Shown here piece by piece: positions 9,558-17,420 of a DNA stretch of 64,000 bases; the stretch's first letter is position 1, and the number at the start of each line of letters is the position of its first letter. The stretch comes from Tenacibaculum aiptasiae (lineage in GTDB: Bacteria > Bacteroidota > Bacteroidia > Flavobacteriales > Flavobacteriaceae). The translations under genes were made by a program, and so were the position numbers. Location of the stretch: the NCBI RefSeq assembly GCF_008806755.1, contig NZ_WAAU01000014.1:200168-264167 (forward strand), given 5' to 3'. The notes beneath the pieces were generated by a model. It searched no databases and was not told the DNA's origin. It saw only the letters and a program-made list of their open reading frames with translations.

Positions 9558-10202
9558 CTATTTTTTAGCTTTAATATCAAAAGAAATTTCCATTAAGTCG
9601 TTAATGAATTTATCTTTTAAAGCAGCATCGATTTTCTTAGACTTGTAAGTAACACCAAAGTCAGTTCTATCAATACTAAAAACATCACTTTTAAAAGTAG
9701 CCATTCCGTCTGCTTCAGTTACTGTAGCAGGAATAGTTATGCTTTTAGTAACGTCTTTTAAAGTTAAGTTTCCAGTTACATGTAACTTTCCTTCTTTCAT
9801 TTCAGAACTAGTTACAGCAAACTTAGCCGTTGGGAATTTTTCAACATCAAAAAAGTCTCCAGCTTTTAAGTGACCCTCTAAATCTTCTTTACCTTTACCT
9901 GCTTCTAAATCTTGGCAAACAATAGAATTCATGTTGATAACAAATTCTCCTGATTTAAGAACTCCGTTTTCAATATCTAATAATCCTTTTTCTAAGCTAA
10001 CAACTCCGTTATGAGATCCAGTTGGCTTACTTCCTTTCCAAGTTACTGTTGATTCAGCAACGTTAGCTTTGTAAGAATTTATTACGTTTTCTACTTTTTT
10101 TACTTCTTTAACCTCTTCGTTAGCAGTTACTTTATTTTTCTCTGTTTTACAAGAAACAGCTCCGATTGCAACAAATGCAATTGCTAAAATTGTTTTTTTC
10201 AT
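9558..10202 (-). CDS. YceI family lipoprotein
   Basis: This is a 214-residue protein with a lipoprotein signal (MKKTILAIAFVAIGAVSC, lipobox Cys18). A YceI-like lipocalin-type beta-barrel follows, containing STVTWKGSKPTGSHNG and the late motif FSIDRTDFGVTY. Members bind polyisoprenoids or other amphiphiles, and the ligand here is unknown. It has its own promoter (-7 box TACATTTG at 10243-10250), so it is probably expressed separately from dtd. It is likely a periplasmic membrane-anchored protein. Confidence 0.92.
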   Translation of the reverse strand: MKKTILAIAFVAIGAVSCKTEKNKVTANEEVKEVKKVENVINSYKANVAESTVTWKGSKPTGSHNGVVSLEKGLLDIENGVLKSGEFVINMNSIVCQDLEAGKGKEDLEGHLKAGDFFDVEKFPTAKFAVTSSEMKEGKLHVTGNLTLKDVTKSITIPATVTEADGMATFKSDVFSIDRTDFGVTYKSKKIDAALKDKFINDLMEISFDIKAKK

Positions 10203-10242
10203 TTTTAGGATTTTAATATTTGATTGTAATAATTATTTAGAA

Positions 10243-10250
10243 CAAATGTA
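10243..10250 (-). promoter_or_regulatory. -7 promoter box of yceI
   Basis: On the minus strand the sequence reads TACATTTG, a full match to TAnnTTTG, 41 bp before the yceI start. No TTG -33 box was found. Confidence 0.55.
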
Positions 10251-10277
10251 AATAAAAAATAATACTTTCCATGGAAT

Positions 10278-10730
10278 TTATTCTTTATTTTTAGAGTCAA
10301 TAATAATAGTTACCGGTCCATCGTTTAATAATTCTACCTTCATGTCGGCACCAAATTGACCAGTTTGTACTTTTTTATTTAAATCATTTTCAATTTGTTG
10401 AATAAACTGTTCATAAATAGGAATAGCAATATCAGGTTTTGCAGCTTTGATATAACTTGGTCGGTTTCCTTTTTTTGTAGATGCTTGTAGTGTAAACTGA
10501 CTTACAACTATGGCTTCACCAGCTATATTTATTAATGATTTATTCATTACTTCGTTTTCGTCATTGAAAATGCGAAGGTTTGCAATTTTTTTAGACAACC
10601 ATTCGATGTCCTCTTTAGTATCATTTTCAACTATTCCAACAAGAATTAATAATCCCTTTTGAATATTAGCAACTTTTTCTTCGTTAATTGTAACGCTAGC
10701 TTTTGAAACTCTTTGAATTACAGCTTTCAT
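10278..10730 (-). CDS. dtd: D-aminoacyl-tRNA deacylase
   Basis: This 150-residue enzyme hydrolyses D-aminoacyl-tRNAs (and glycyl-tRNA-Ala), a chirality proofreading step. The start MKAVIQRVSKASVTI, the SQFTLQA active-site loop and the cross-subunit GPVT motif (NDGPVTI) are all present, and the length is standard. It lies 32 bp downstream of rsgA and is likely cotranscribed with it. Confidence 0.95.
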   Translation of the reverse strand: MKAVIQRVSKASVTINEEKVANIQKGLLILVGIVENDTKEDIEWLSKKIANLRIFNDENEVMNKSLINIAGEAIVVSQFTLQASTKKGNRPSYIKAAKPDIAIPIYEQFIQQIENDLNKKVQTGQFGADMKVELLNDGPVTIIIDSKNKE

Positions 10731-10762
10731 GTTTTTAAATTACTGGGGTATGTAGCTTGGGG

Positions 10763-11704
10763 TTATTCCCAAATATCAGTTCGGTAATGCTCTTCTTCTC
10801 CTTCTAAAATTTGCATATAGCTTTTGTAGCGAGACCAAGAAATCTTATCTTCTTCTAAAGCATCTTTTACCGCACATTTAGGTTCGTTTATATGTATACA
10901 ATTATTGAATTTACAGTCTTGTTTTAATGCAAAAAACTCGGGAAAATAATCACCCAATTCATCTTTTTCCATATCTACAACACCGAAACCTTTGATTCCT
11001 GGAGTATCTATAATTCTGGCATCAAAACTTAAATCAAACATTTCAGCAAAAGTAGTTGTATGCTTTCCTTGTTTATACTGTTCTGATATTTCTTTGGTTT
11101 TTAAATCTAAACCTGGCTCAATAGCATTTACCAAAGTTGTTTTACCAACCCCAGAATGTCCAGCAAACATAGATACTTTTCCAGTCATTTGATTCTTAAT
11201 AGTATCTACATTTATGTCTTTAGTAGCCGATACTTCGATACATTGATACCCTATTTTTTCATAAATATCTTTTAAGTATAAAACTTCAGCACGTTGCTCT
11301 ATTTCATAAGAATCAATTTTATTAAAAACTAAAATTGTTTTTATAGAATAAGCTTCAGTAGTTACTAAAAAACGGTCAATAAAAGTAGTAAAAGTAGGAG
11401 GGTTGTTTATTGTAATAAGTAAAAATACTTGGTCAATATTAGCTGCTATAACATGTGTTTGTTTAGATAAGTTTACTGATTTTCTTACAATATAATTATC
11501 TCTCTCATGTATATTACTAATAACTCCTGTTTCTTCGTTGTTTTTTGTTTCTAAGTCAAAATCAACCTTATCACCAACTGCAATAGGGTTAGTGCTTTTT
11601 ATTCCTTTAATACGGAATTTTCCTTTAATACGGCATTTATATAAAATCTGATTAGACTTCACCCAATACCAACTTCCTGTAGATTTATATACCGTTCCTG
11701 TCAT
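10763..11704 (-). CDS. rsgA: ribosome small subunit-dependent GTPase A
   Basis: This 313-residue circularly permuted GTPase acts in late 30S maturation. After an OB-fold (residues 1-~75) the GTPase motifs appear in permuted order: G4 NKID, G1 GHSGVGKTTL, then G3 DTPGIKGFG. The C-terminal zinc knuckle is CKFNNCIHINEPKC (C-x4-C-x-H-x5-C). A promoter-like TTACTTTG lies at 11708-11715, right after the terminator of the aromatic operon, so rsgA-dtd is probably a separate unit. Confidence 0.96.
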   Translation of the reverse strand: MTGTVYKSTGSWYWVKSNQILYKCRIKGKFRIKGIKSTNPIAVGDKVDFDLETKNNEETGVISNIHERDNYIVRKSVNLSKQTHVIAANIDQVFLLITINNPPTFTTFIDRFLVTTEAYSIKTILVFNKIDSYEIEQRAEVLYLKDIYEKIGYQCIEVSATKDINVDTIKNQMTGKVSMFAGHSGVGKTTLVNAIEPGLDLKTKEISEQYKQGKHTTTFAEMFDLSFDARIIDTPGIKGFGVVDMEKDELGDYFPEFFALKQDCKFNNCIHINEPKCAVKDALEEDKISWSRYKSYMQILEGEEEHYRTDIWE

Positions 11705-11739
11705 ACAGCAAAGTAACTAATAAATATGAATTAATCATA

Positions 11740-11771
11740 AAAAAAAGATTCTCGTTTTTACGAGAACCTTT
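11740..11771 (-). terminator. terminator of the aromatic amino-acid operon
   Basis: On the minus strand GGTTCTCG, a TAAAAA loop, CGAGAATC and then eight T form an intrinsic terminator. It lies eight bases after the last gene of the pheA operon and upstream of rsgA. Confidence 0.88.
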
Positions 11772-11778
11772 TTTATTA

Positions 11779-12861
11779 TTATCCTTTGATAATCTTTTCT
11801 TGATGATTAATAGATTCTTGGTGAATTGCCTTAAACATTCTTAAAACAAATTCTTCACTTAGACCTCGTTCTTCACCTTCTAGTATCATTTTACCTAAAA
11901 TTTCATTCCAACGTCTCGATTGAAGTACAGCAACATTTTTCTCTTTTTTCAAAAGACCAATTTTGTCTGCTACTTTCATTCTTTTACCCATCAATTCTAT
12001 TAATTGATCATCAACAACATTAATTTGAGCACGTAAACTTTCTAAAGACTCTCTATAACTTGAATCAGTTTCTGTTTCTTTTCTAATTTTTAAATCTTCC
12101 ATCATTTGAATTAATGTTGCTGGGGTTACTTGTTGAGCAGCATCACTCCATGCGTTATCTGGATCGATGTGAGTTTCAATCATTAATCCATCAAAATTAA
12201 GATCTAAAGCTGTTTGTGATACATCAAAAACCATATCTCTTTTCCCTGTAATATGAGAAGGATCACATATTAAAGGTAAGTCAGGGAATCTGTTTTGGAA
12301 TTCAATAGCTAATTGCCATTCTGGAATATTTCTATATTTCGATTTTTCATAAGTTGAAAAACCTCTATGAATTGCTCCAAGATTTTTAATACCTGCTGTA
12401 TATAACCTTTCAATACCTCCTAACCATAAAGCTAAATCTGGATTTACTGGGTTTTTTACCAACACTATTTTGTCAGTTCCTTGTAAAGCATCTGCAATTT
12501 CTTGCATAATAAAAGGTGATACGGTAGAACGAGCTCCAATCCATAATAAATCAATATCATGTTCTAAAGCTAGCTTTACGTGTGCAGCATTTGCAACTTC
12601 TGTACAGGTTTTCATTCCCGTTTCTGCTTTTACTTTTTGTAACCATTTTAAGCCTAATGCACCAACTCCTTCAAAATTTCCTGGGCGAGTTCTTGGTTTC
12701 CAAATTCCGGCACGGAAATAGTTTACATCAGAATCTTTTAATTCGTGTGCTATTTTCAAAACCTGCTCCTCGGTTTCTGCACTACAAGGCCCTGCTATTA
12801 CTAGTGGATGCGTAAGCTTCATATCATCCAACCATGTTTTTAATTCTTTTGTATTTTCCAT
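11779..12861 (-). CDS. bifunctional DAHP synthase / chorismate mutase
   Basis: This 360-residue enzyme carries the first step of the shikimate pathway and the chorismate-to-prephenate branch step. Residues ~1-260 are a type I-beta DAHP synthase (HPLVIAGPCSAE, FRAGIWKPRTRPG, CDPSHITG). Residues ~270-355 are an AroQ-type chorismate mutase helix bundle (LRAQINVVDDQLIELMGKR). The fused mutase is expected to give feedback control of DAHP synthase by prephenate, as known for this family. It is the last gene of the aromatic operon, 20 bp after tyrA. Confidence 0.95.
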   Translation of the reverse strand: MENTKELKTWLDDMKLTHPLVIAGPCSAETEEQVLKIAHELKDSDVNYFRAGIWKPRTRPGNFEGVGALGLKWLQKVKAETGMKTCTEVANAAHVKLALEHDIDLLWIGARSTVSPFIMQEIADALQGTDKIVLVKNPVNPDLALWLGGIERLYTAGIKNLGAIHRGFSTYEKSKYRNIPEWQLAIEFQNRFPDLPLICDPSHITGKRDMVFDVSQTALDLNFDGLMIETHIDPDNAWSDAAQQVTPATLIQMMEDLKIRKETETDSSYRESLESLRAQINVVDDQLIELMGKRMKVADKIGLLKKEKNVAVLQSRRWNEILGKMILEGEERGLSEEFVLRMFKAIHQESINHQEKIIKG

Positions 12862-12881
12862 TTTTCTATTGTTTTGGCTTC

Positions 12882-13730
12882 TTATTTTATGCCGTTTAAA
12901 ATTTGCTTTATGTGATTTGTACTTTCCATTTCGTTATAAATTTCAGTAAAATCGTTTTGTTTCATCAGCTCTTTAAATTGCTGAAGGTTGTTTATATATT
13001 CGTCTAATGTTTCAATAACATTAGTTTTATTTTGTTCAAAAATTGGTGCCCACATTGCAGGTGAACTTTTGGCTAAACGAACTGTGGATGCAAACCCGCT
13101 TCCAGCCATATCAAAAATGTCACGTTCGTTTTTTTCTTTTTCAATCACAGTTTTTCCTAACATGAAAGAACTTATGTGCGATAAATGCGACATATAAGCG
13201 ATATGTTTATCATGTGATTTAGGGTCCATATAACGTATGCGCATTCCTAATTTTGAAAAAATTTCCAATGCTTTTTCTTGTAGCTTAAAAGCTGTTTTTT
13301 CTACTTCACAAATAATATTAGTTTTCTTTTCAAATAAACCATTATGTGCAGCAGTAGGTCCAGAAAATTCTGTTCCAGCTATTGGGTGTGTAGCTAAATA
13401 ATTTCTTCTTTTTGGATGTTCTTTTAAAGCAAGACAAATATCTTCTTTTGTAGACCCCACATCTAGTACTAATGTATTGTCGTTAACAGCATCTAATACT
13501 TTCGGAATTATATGTAATTGAACATCTACAGGAATAGAAACAATTACAATATCTGCATTTTCAATATCATTAAATGTAGCTTTTTTGTCTACTACACCTA
13601 ATTCAATTGCTTTTTCTAAATGTTGTTCGTTGGTGTCAATTCCATATATAGTTGCTTCTGGATAATGTTTTTTTATATCCAATACCATACTTCCTCCAAT
13701 TAATCCAATACCTATTACAAATACATTCAT
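12882..13730 (-). CDS. tyrA: prephenate dehydrogenase
   Basis: This 282-residue NAD(P)-dependent enzyme converts prephenate to 4-hydroxyphenylpyruvate for tyrosine. The Rossmann motif GIGLIGGSMVLDI is at the N-terminus, the substrate-site histidine is in YLATHPIAGTEFSGP, and the family block DMAGSGFASTVRLA follows. No ACT domain is attached. It starts two bases after the aminotransferase stop, consistent with one operon. Confidence 0.95.
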   Translation of the reverse strand: MNVFVIGIGLIGGSMVLDIKKHYPEATIYGIDTNEQHLEKAIELGVVDKKATFNDIENADIVIVSIPVDVQLHIIPKVLDAVNDNTLVLDVGSTKEDICLALKEHPKRRNYLATHPIAGTEFSGPTAAHNGLFEKKTNIICEVEKTAFKLQEKALEIFSKLGMRIRYMDPKSHDKHIAYMSHLSHISSFMLGKTVIEKEKNERDIFDMAGSGFASTVRLAKSSPAMWAPIFEQNKTNVIETLDEYINNLQQFKELMKQNDFTEIYNEMESTNHIKQILNGIK

Positions 13731-13732
13731 TT

Positions 13733-14875
13733 TTAAAATCGATTCAGTGCGTTGTTAATTACTTCTTTTGAAACACATAATGAAAAGCGAATGTATCCTT
13801 CTCCTTGACTTCCAAAAACTGTTCCTGGTGTGATAAAAATATCTTTATCATATAAAATCATATCTGTTACTTCTTCAGATGTTTTTCCTTCAGGAATCTT
13901 TGCCCAAACAAATAATCCTGTTGAGTTTTTATTATAAGTACAGTTTAATTTATCTGCTATTTTAAAAATCAACTCTCTTCTTTCTTCGTATTCTTTATTC
14001 TGGCTTTTAAACCAATCATCTGATAGTTGAAGTGCTTCAATTGCTCCTTTTTGAATTCCGTAAAACATACCAGAATCCATATTGCTTTTTACCTTTAAAA
14101 TTTGTTCTATATAGTTAGCATTACCTAAAACCATTCCAACTCTCCAACCTGCCATATTGAACGTTTTACTTAACGAGTTTAATTCTAAAGCTATGTCTTT
14201 TGCTCCATTAACTTGTAAAATACTCAATGGATTATTGTTTAAAATAAAACTATAAGGATTATCATTCACAATTAAGATTTTATGCTTTTTTCCAAAAGCA
14301 ACTAACTTTTCAAACGTTTCTTTTAAAGCATTTGTCCCAGTTGGCATATGTGGATAATTTATCCACATTATTTTTACATTAGTTAAATCTATTTTTTCTA
14401 GTGCATCAATATTTGGTTGCCAATTATTATTTTCTTCTAATTGGTAAAAAATAGGTTCGGCTCCAACTAACTTTGTTACTGATGTGTAAGTTGGGTATCC
14501 TGGATTGGGAATTAATACTTGATCTCCTTCATTTAAAAAAGCCATAGAAATATGCATAATTCCTTCTTTGCTTCCCATTAAAGGTAAAATTTCATTAGCA
14601 GCGTTTAAGTTTACTCTAAATTTTTGCTTGTAGAAGTCTGAGATAGCAGTTCTTAATTCTGGTAAGCCTTGGTAAATCTGGTATTTATGTGCTGAAGCGT
14701 CATTAAAACTTTGTTGAATTGCATTTATAACTTTTGATGGTGGTTGCAAATCTGGGCTACCAATTCCCATATTAATTATTGGTTTACCTGACGCAGCCAA
14801 TTCTCTTACTTCTCTCAATTTTTTAGAGAAGTAGTATTCCTGTACAGTATTTAGTCTATTTGCTGCTTTAATCAT
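13733..14875 (-). CDS. PLP-dependent class I/II aminotransferase (aromatic operon)
   Basis: This is a 380-residue fold-type I aminotransferase. The PLP lysine is in SLSKTFNMAGWRVG, the conserved Asn/Asp/Tyr blocks are in NYPHMPTG and NDNPYS, and the N-terminal INMGIGSPDLQPP matches the aspartate/aromatic aminotransferase group. Its position between pheA and tyrA suggests that it transaminates phenylpyruvate and 4-hydroxyphenylpyruvate. It overlaps the pheA stop by an ATGA. Substrate specificity is inferred from context only. Confidence 0.92.
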   Translation of the reverse strand: MIKAANRLNTVQEYYFSKKLREVRELAASGKPIINMGIGSPDLQPPSKVINAIQQSFNDASAHKYQIYQGLPELRTAISDFYKQKFRVNLNAANEILPLMGSKEGIMHISMAFLNEGDQVLIPNPGYPTYTSVTKLVGAEPIFYQLEENNNWQPNIDALEKIDLTNVKIMWINYPHMPTGTNALKETFEKLVAFGKKHKILIVNDNPYSFILNNNPLSILQVNGAKDIALELNSLSKTFNMAGWRVGMVLGNANYIEQILKVKSNMDSGMFYGIQKGAIEALQLSDDWFKSQNKEYEERRELIFKIADKLNCTYNKNSTGLFVWAKIPEGKTSEEVTDMILYDKDIFITPGTVFGSQGEGYIRFSLCVSKEVINNALNRF

Positions 14876-15708
14876 TTTCTTCCATTTTTATATGCTCCTA
14901 AAACTTTGAATTCAGAAGCCATAATTTTTATAATAGCAACTGCTTTTTCGTAGTCTTTATAGTCGTCAAAAGTAACATCAACAAAAAATGAATACTTCCA
15001 AGGTGTTTCTATTACTGGTAAAGATTGTATTTTAGTTAGGTTCATTTTACAATCACTTAATACATTTAAAATAGCTGCTAAACTTCCTCTTTTATGATCT
15101 AATTGAAATTTTAAAGAAGCTTTATTGATTTGATCTATTCCATTGTTTGGTTTTTCTGTTTGGATAATGACAAAACGAGTTGAATTTGCCTTCATCGTTT
15201 GAATTTCATCTTCTATAACTTCTAAGCCAAAAATATCAGCAGCTAATTTGGGTGCGATTGCAGCTACCCCTTCTAATTTATTTTTTGAAATCCTTTTAGC
15301 AACCTCAGCAGTATCAACGTCTTCAACTAATTTTATATGTGGGTGTTTTTTGAAAAACTCCTTACATTGTAATAGAGCCATTGGGTGTGAACATACTTCT
15401 TTAATGTCTTCAATTTGCTGCCCTGGTAGCGCCATTAGATGATGATGAATATTTAAATATTCTTCTCCAGAAATATGAAGATTATTAGCATCAATTAAGG
15501 CATAGTTTGGAATTATTGAACCTGCAATAGTATTTTCAATAGCCATAATTCCTTTGTCAGAAGTTTTATCTAACAAGCTATTTACTAATGTATCAAATGA
15601 TAAGCACTCTTGTAAGTTTACGTTATCTCCGTAAAAATCACGAGCTACCTTATGATGATTTGAACCTTCTGCTCCTTGTATGGCTATTTTTTTCTTCATT
15701 TTAGACAT
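14872..15708 (-). CDS. pheA: prephenate dehydratase
   Basis: This 278-residue enzyme converts prephenate to phenylpyruvate. The N-terminal catalytic lobe starts IAIQGAEGSNHHKVA and carries the STRFVII motif. A C-terminal ACT domain has the ESRP-like phenylalanine-binding element (IQSLPVIETPWKYSFF), so allosteric feedback by Phe is expected. The ATG at 15708 directly follows the U-run of a terminator hairpin. A second ATG three codons later (15699) is a possible alternative start. It is the first structural gene of the operon behind the attenuator. Confidence 0.95.
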   Translation of the reverse strand: MSKMKKKIAIQGAEGSNHHKVARDFYGDNVNLQECLSFDTLVNSLLDKTSDKGIMAIENTIAGSIIPNYALIDANNLHISGEEYLNIHHHLMALPGQQIEDIKEVCSHPMALLQCKEFFKKHPHIKLVEDVDTAEVAKRISKNKLEGVAAIAPKLAADIFGLEVIEDEIQTMKANSTRFVIIQTEKPNNGIDQINKASLKFQLDHKRGSLAAILNVLSDCKMNLTKIQSLPVIETPWKYSFFVDVTFDDYKDYEKAVAIIKIMASEFKVLGAYKNGRK

Positions 15709-15779
15709 AAAAAAAAGCCTCGAAATTCGAGACTTTATTGGATATTATTTTGTGTTAACAATATGGTACAAAGCCTCAA
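15709..15779 (-). promoter_or_regulatory. transcription attenuator of the pheA operon (antiterminator/terminator)
   Basis: Three RNA segments compete. Segment 1 is UUGAGGCUUU (15779-15770), segment 2 is AAAGUCUCGA (15736-15727) and segment 3 is UCGAGGCUUU (15723-15714). Segment 2 can pair over 10 bp with segment 3 (one G-U), giving a terminator followed by eight U (15716-15709). It can equally pair over 10 bp with segment 1 (two G-U pairs), which destroys the terminator. Segments 1 and 3 are identical at 9 of 10 positions. The leader-peptide stop codon lies inside segment 1. Translation to the stop should mask segment 1 and allow termination. Stalling upstream should free segment 1 and allow readthrough. 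Confidence 0.85.
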
Positions 15780-15835
15780 CTCTTATTGAAAAAATAAAAG
15801 TAAAAATAGAAACCTTGCCAAATGTTTTGTAACAT
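15776..15835 (-). CDS. Phe/Tyr-rich leader peptide of the pheA attenuator
   Basis: The peptide MLQNIWQGFYFYFYFFNKS has 19 codons plus UGA. Codons 9-16 (15811-15788) are eight consecutive aromatic codons, five Phe and three Tyr, and codon 6 is Trp. The stop codon (15778-15776) falls inside the antiterminator segment. This arrangement is that of ribosome-mediated attenuation, as known for phe, trp and his leaders of Proteobacteria. Stalling on uncharged tRNA-Phe or tRNA-Tyr would favour readthrough into pheA. The codon run, the stop position and the downstream hairpins fit together, so I consider it real. Translation itself is not demonstrated. Confidence 0.88.
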   Translation of the reverse strand: MLQNIWQGFYFYFYFFNKS

Positions 15836-15862
15836 TGTTTGTTTTGTTTTTGTTGTACGGGA

Positions 15863-15894
15863 CAAATCTTGAAAATTAATTTTAGAAAACCAAA
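15863..15894 (-). promoter_or_regulatory. candidate promoter of the pheA leader
   Basis: On the minus strand there is a TTG (15894-15892), a 20-base spacer and AAGATTTG (15870-15863, one mismatch to TAnnTTTG), about 28 bp before the leader-peptide ATG. A second possible -7 box, TAAATTTG (15898-15891), lies just upstream without a -33 partner. Confidence 0.4.
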
Positions 15895-15945
15895 TTTAAT
15901 TGTTGTTTTTTTTAATAATCTATTTAGGTCTTGTTTTTAAAGAGG

Positions 15946-16968
15946 TTAAAAGATTAATTTTTTTAAACTATCAGCAGCACTTTCTGCAGTTATGTCTCTT
16001 TGTGGCATTCCAAACATTTCATATCCAACCATAAATTTTTTTACACTAGCACTACGAAGTAGAGGGGGGTAAAAGCTCATGTGCCAATGCCAATACTCGT
16101 TATTTTGATTGTTACAAGGGGCTTGATGTATACCACTTGAGTAAGGAAAAGAGCAATTAAAAAGCTTGTCGTATGCACTTGTAATCTTAGAAATAGCTTC
16201 AGCAAAGTCTATTCGTTCTTTTGACGTTAACAGACTAATATTTGCTTGTTGCTTTTTAGGAATTATCATTGTTTCGTATGGCCAAATTGCCCAAAAAGGA
16301 ATTATAACTACGAAATTTTCGTTTTCAAATAAAATACGTTCATTTTTTTCTAGTTCTTGTTTTAAATAGTTTTCTAGTAACGAACTTTTGTTAATGTTGA
16401 AATACTGTTTCTGCTGATTGTCTTTTTTATTAACCTCATTTGGAATGCTAGATTGTGCCCATATTTGACCGTGAGGATGGGGGTTGCTACAGCCCATAAC
16501 AGCTCCTTTATTTTCAAAAATTTGAACATAGTTAATGAAGTCTAATTTACTTAACTCCGAATATTCTTTTTGCCATAGTGAAACCACTTTTTCAATGGCA
16601 TTTTTATCCATGTCGGCTAATGTTTTTGAGTGGTCCGAGCTAAAACAAATTACTTTACAAATTCCTTTTTCAGATTCAGCTTTTAGTAATCCTTCATCTA
16701 TAGAAAAATTAGGTGTTTCATTTTGTAAAGCAGCGAAGTCATTAGTAAAAACATAGGTGTCTTTATAGTTTGGGTTTTGTTCTCCGTTAGCGCGGGTATT
16801 ACCTGGGCATAAATAACAACTAGGATCGTACGTTGGTCTTTTATTTTGAGTTGTATCTTCCTCTTGGCCTTGCCATGGACGTTTTGCTCTATGTGGTGAA
16901 ACTAATACCCACTCACCAGTTAAAATGTTATAACGTTTATGCGAGTAATTATCTAAATGTGAATTCAT
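15946..16968 (-). CDS. galT: UDP-glucose--hexose-1-phosphate uridylyltransferase
   Basis: GalT is the second enzyme of the Leloir pathway and exchanges UMP between UDP-glucose and galactose-1-phosphate. This 340-residue protein has the zinc-site cysteines in CYLCPGN, the nucleophile motif HPHGQIWA (active His in HPH) and the C-terminal zinc-site-like histidines in HWHMSFYPP. It is the last gene of the galactoside operon, three bases after a small lipoprotein gene. No strong terminator is visible in the 110 bases before the pheA leader promoter. Confidence 0.96.
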   Translation of the reverse strand: MNSHLDNYSHKRYNILTGEWVLVSPHRAKRPWQGQEEDTTQNKRPTYDPSCYLCPGNTRANGEQNPNYKDTYVFTNDFAALQNETPNFSIDEGLLKAESEKGICKVICFSSDHSKTLADMDKNAIEKVVSLWQKEYSELSKLDFINYVQIFENKGAVMGCSNPHPHGQIWAQSSIPNEVNKKDNQQKQYFNINKSSLLENYLKQELEKNERILFENENFVVIIPFWAIWPYETMIIPKKQQANISLLTSKERIDFAEAISKITSAYDKLFNCSFPYSSGIHQAPCNNQNNEYWHWHMSFYPPLLRSASVKKFMVGYEMFGMPQRDITAESAADSLKKLIF

Positions 16969-16971
16969 ATT

Positions 16972-17412
16972 TTAACAAGAAGTATCTGCAATAATTTTCC
17001 ATTCACCATTTATTTTTTTGAAGATAATCATAAATACTCCATTGGCATTACCAACTGGACGTGTTAAATGATATTCTCCCATAACAAAATAAGCGTTGTT
17101 ATTTATTTTGCTAATATCGTTAACCTTAAATTTTAAAGTACCACTGTGATCTTTTGTAGGGTATCCTTTTTTGTAATTAGCTAATGTTTTATTCCAGCCA
17201 TATGTTAAGCCACTACTGCCATAAAATTTTAAAGAATCATTTTTCCAATATCCTTGCATGAATCCCTCTAAATCATGATTTGACCATGCTTTCTCTTGAG
17301 ATTTCATGATAATCAAAATTTCTTTTTTATCTGTAGCTTCCGATGTTTTTTTGGTTTCTTTTTGACAAGAAATACCTATAAGTACAAAGGCGATTAAAAT
17401 TAGTTTCTTCAT
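16972..17412 (-). CDS. NTF2-like / DUF4440-type lipoprotein
   Basis: This 146-residue protein has a lipoprotein signal (MKKLILIAFVLIGISC, Cys16). The cone-shaped NTF2-like fold is suggested by KEILIIMKSQEKAWSNHDLEGFMQGYWKNDSLKF and the late FKKINGEWKIIADTSC, as in SnoaL/DUF4440 proteins. Its location between galK and galT, 8 and 3 bases from its neighbours, is unusual for a Leloir operon. Whether it acts on a sugar is unknown. It ends with a Cys. Confidence 0.8.
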   Translation of the reverse strand: MKKLILIAFVLIGISCQKETKKTSEATDKKEILIIMKSQEKAWSNHDLEGFMQGYWKNDSLKFYGSSGLTYGWNKTLANYKKGYPTKDHSGTLKFKVNDISKINNNAYFVMGEYHLTRPVGNANGVFMIIFKKINGEWKIIADTSC

Positions 17413-17420
17413 TTTATATG

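Noticed and set aside
12470..12815. Two plus-strand frames antisense to the DAHP synthase gene
   Set aside because: They are shadows of the conserved enzyme on the other strand with low-complexity translations.
15788..15811. A promoter -7 box (TACTTTTA) within the pheA leader
   Set aside because: It is a poor consensus match and consists of the alternating Phe/Tyr codons of the leader peptide.
15709..15835. T-box or protein-binding leader explanation for the pheA hairpins
   Set aside because: No T-box core sequence or long specifier stem is present, and the aromatic codon run with its stop in the antiterminator explains the structure better.
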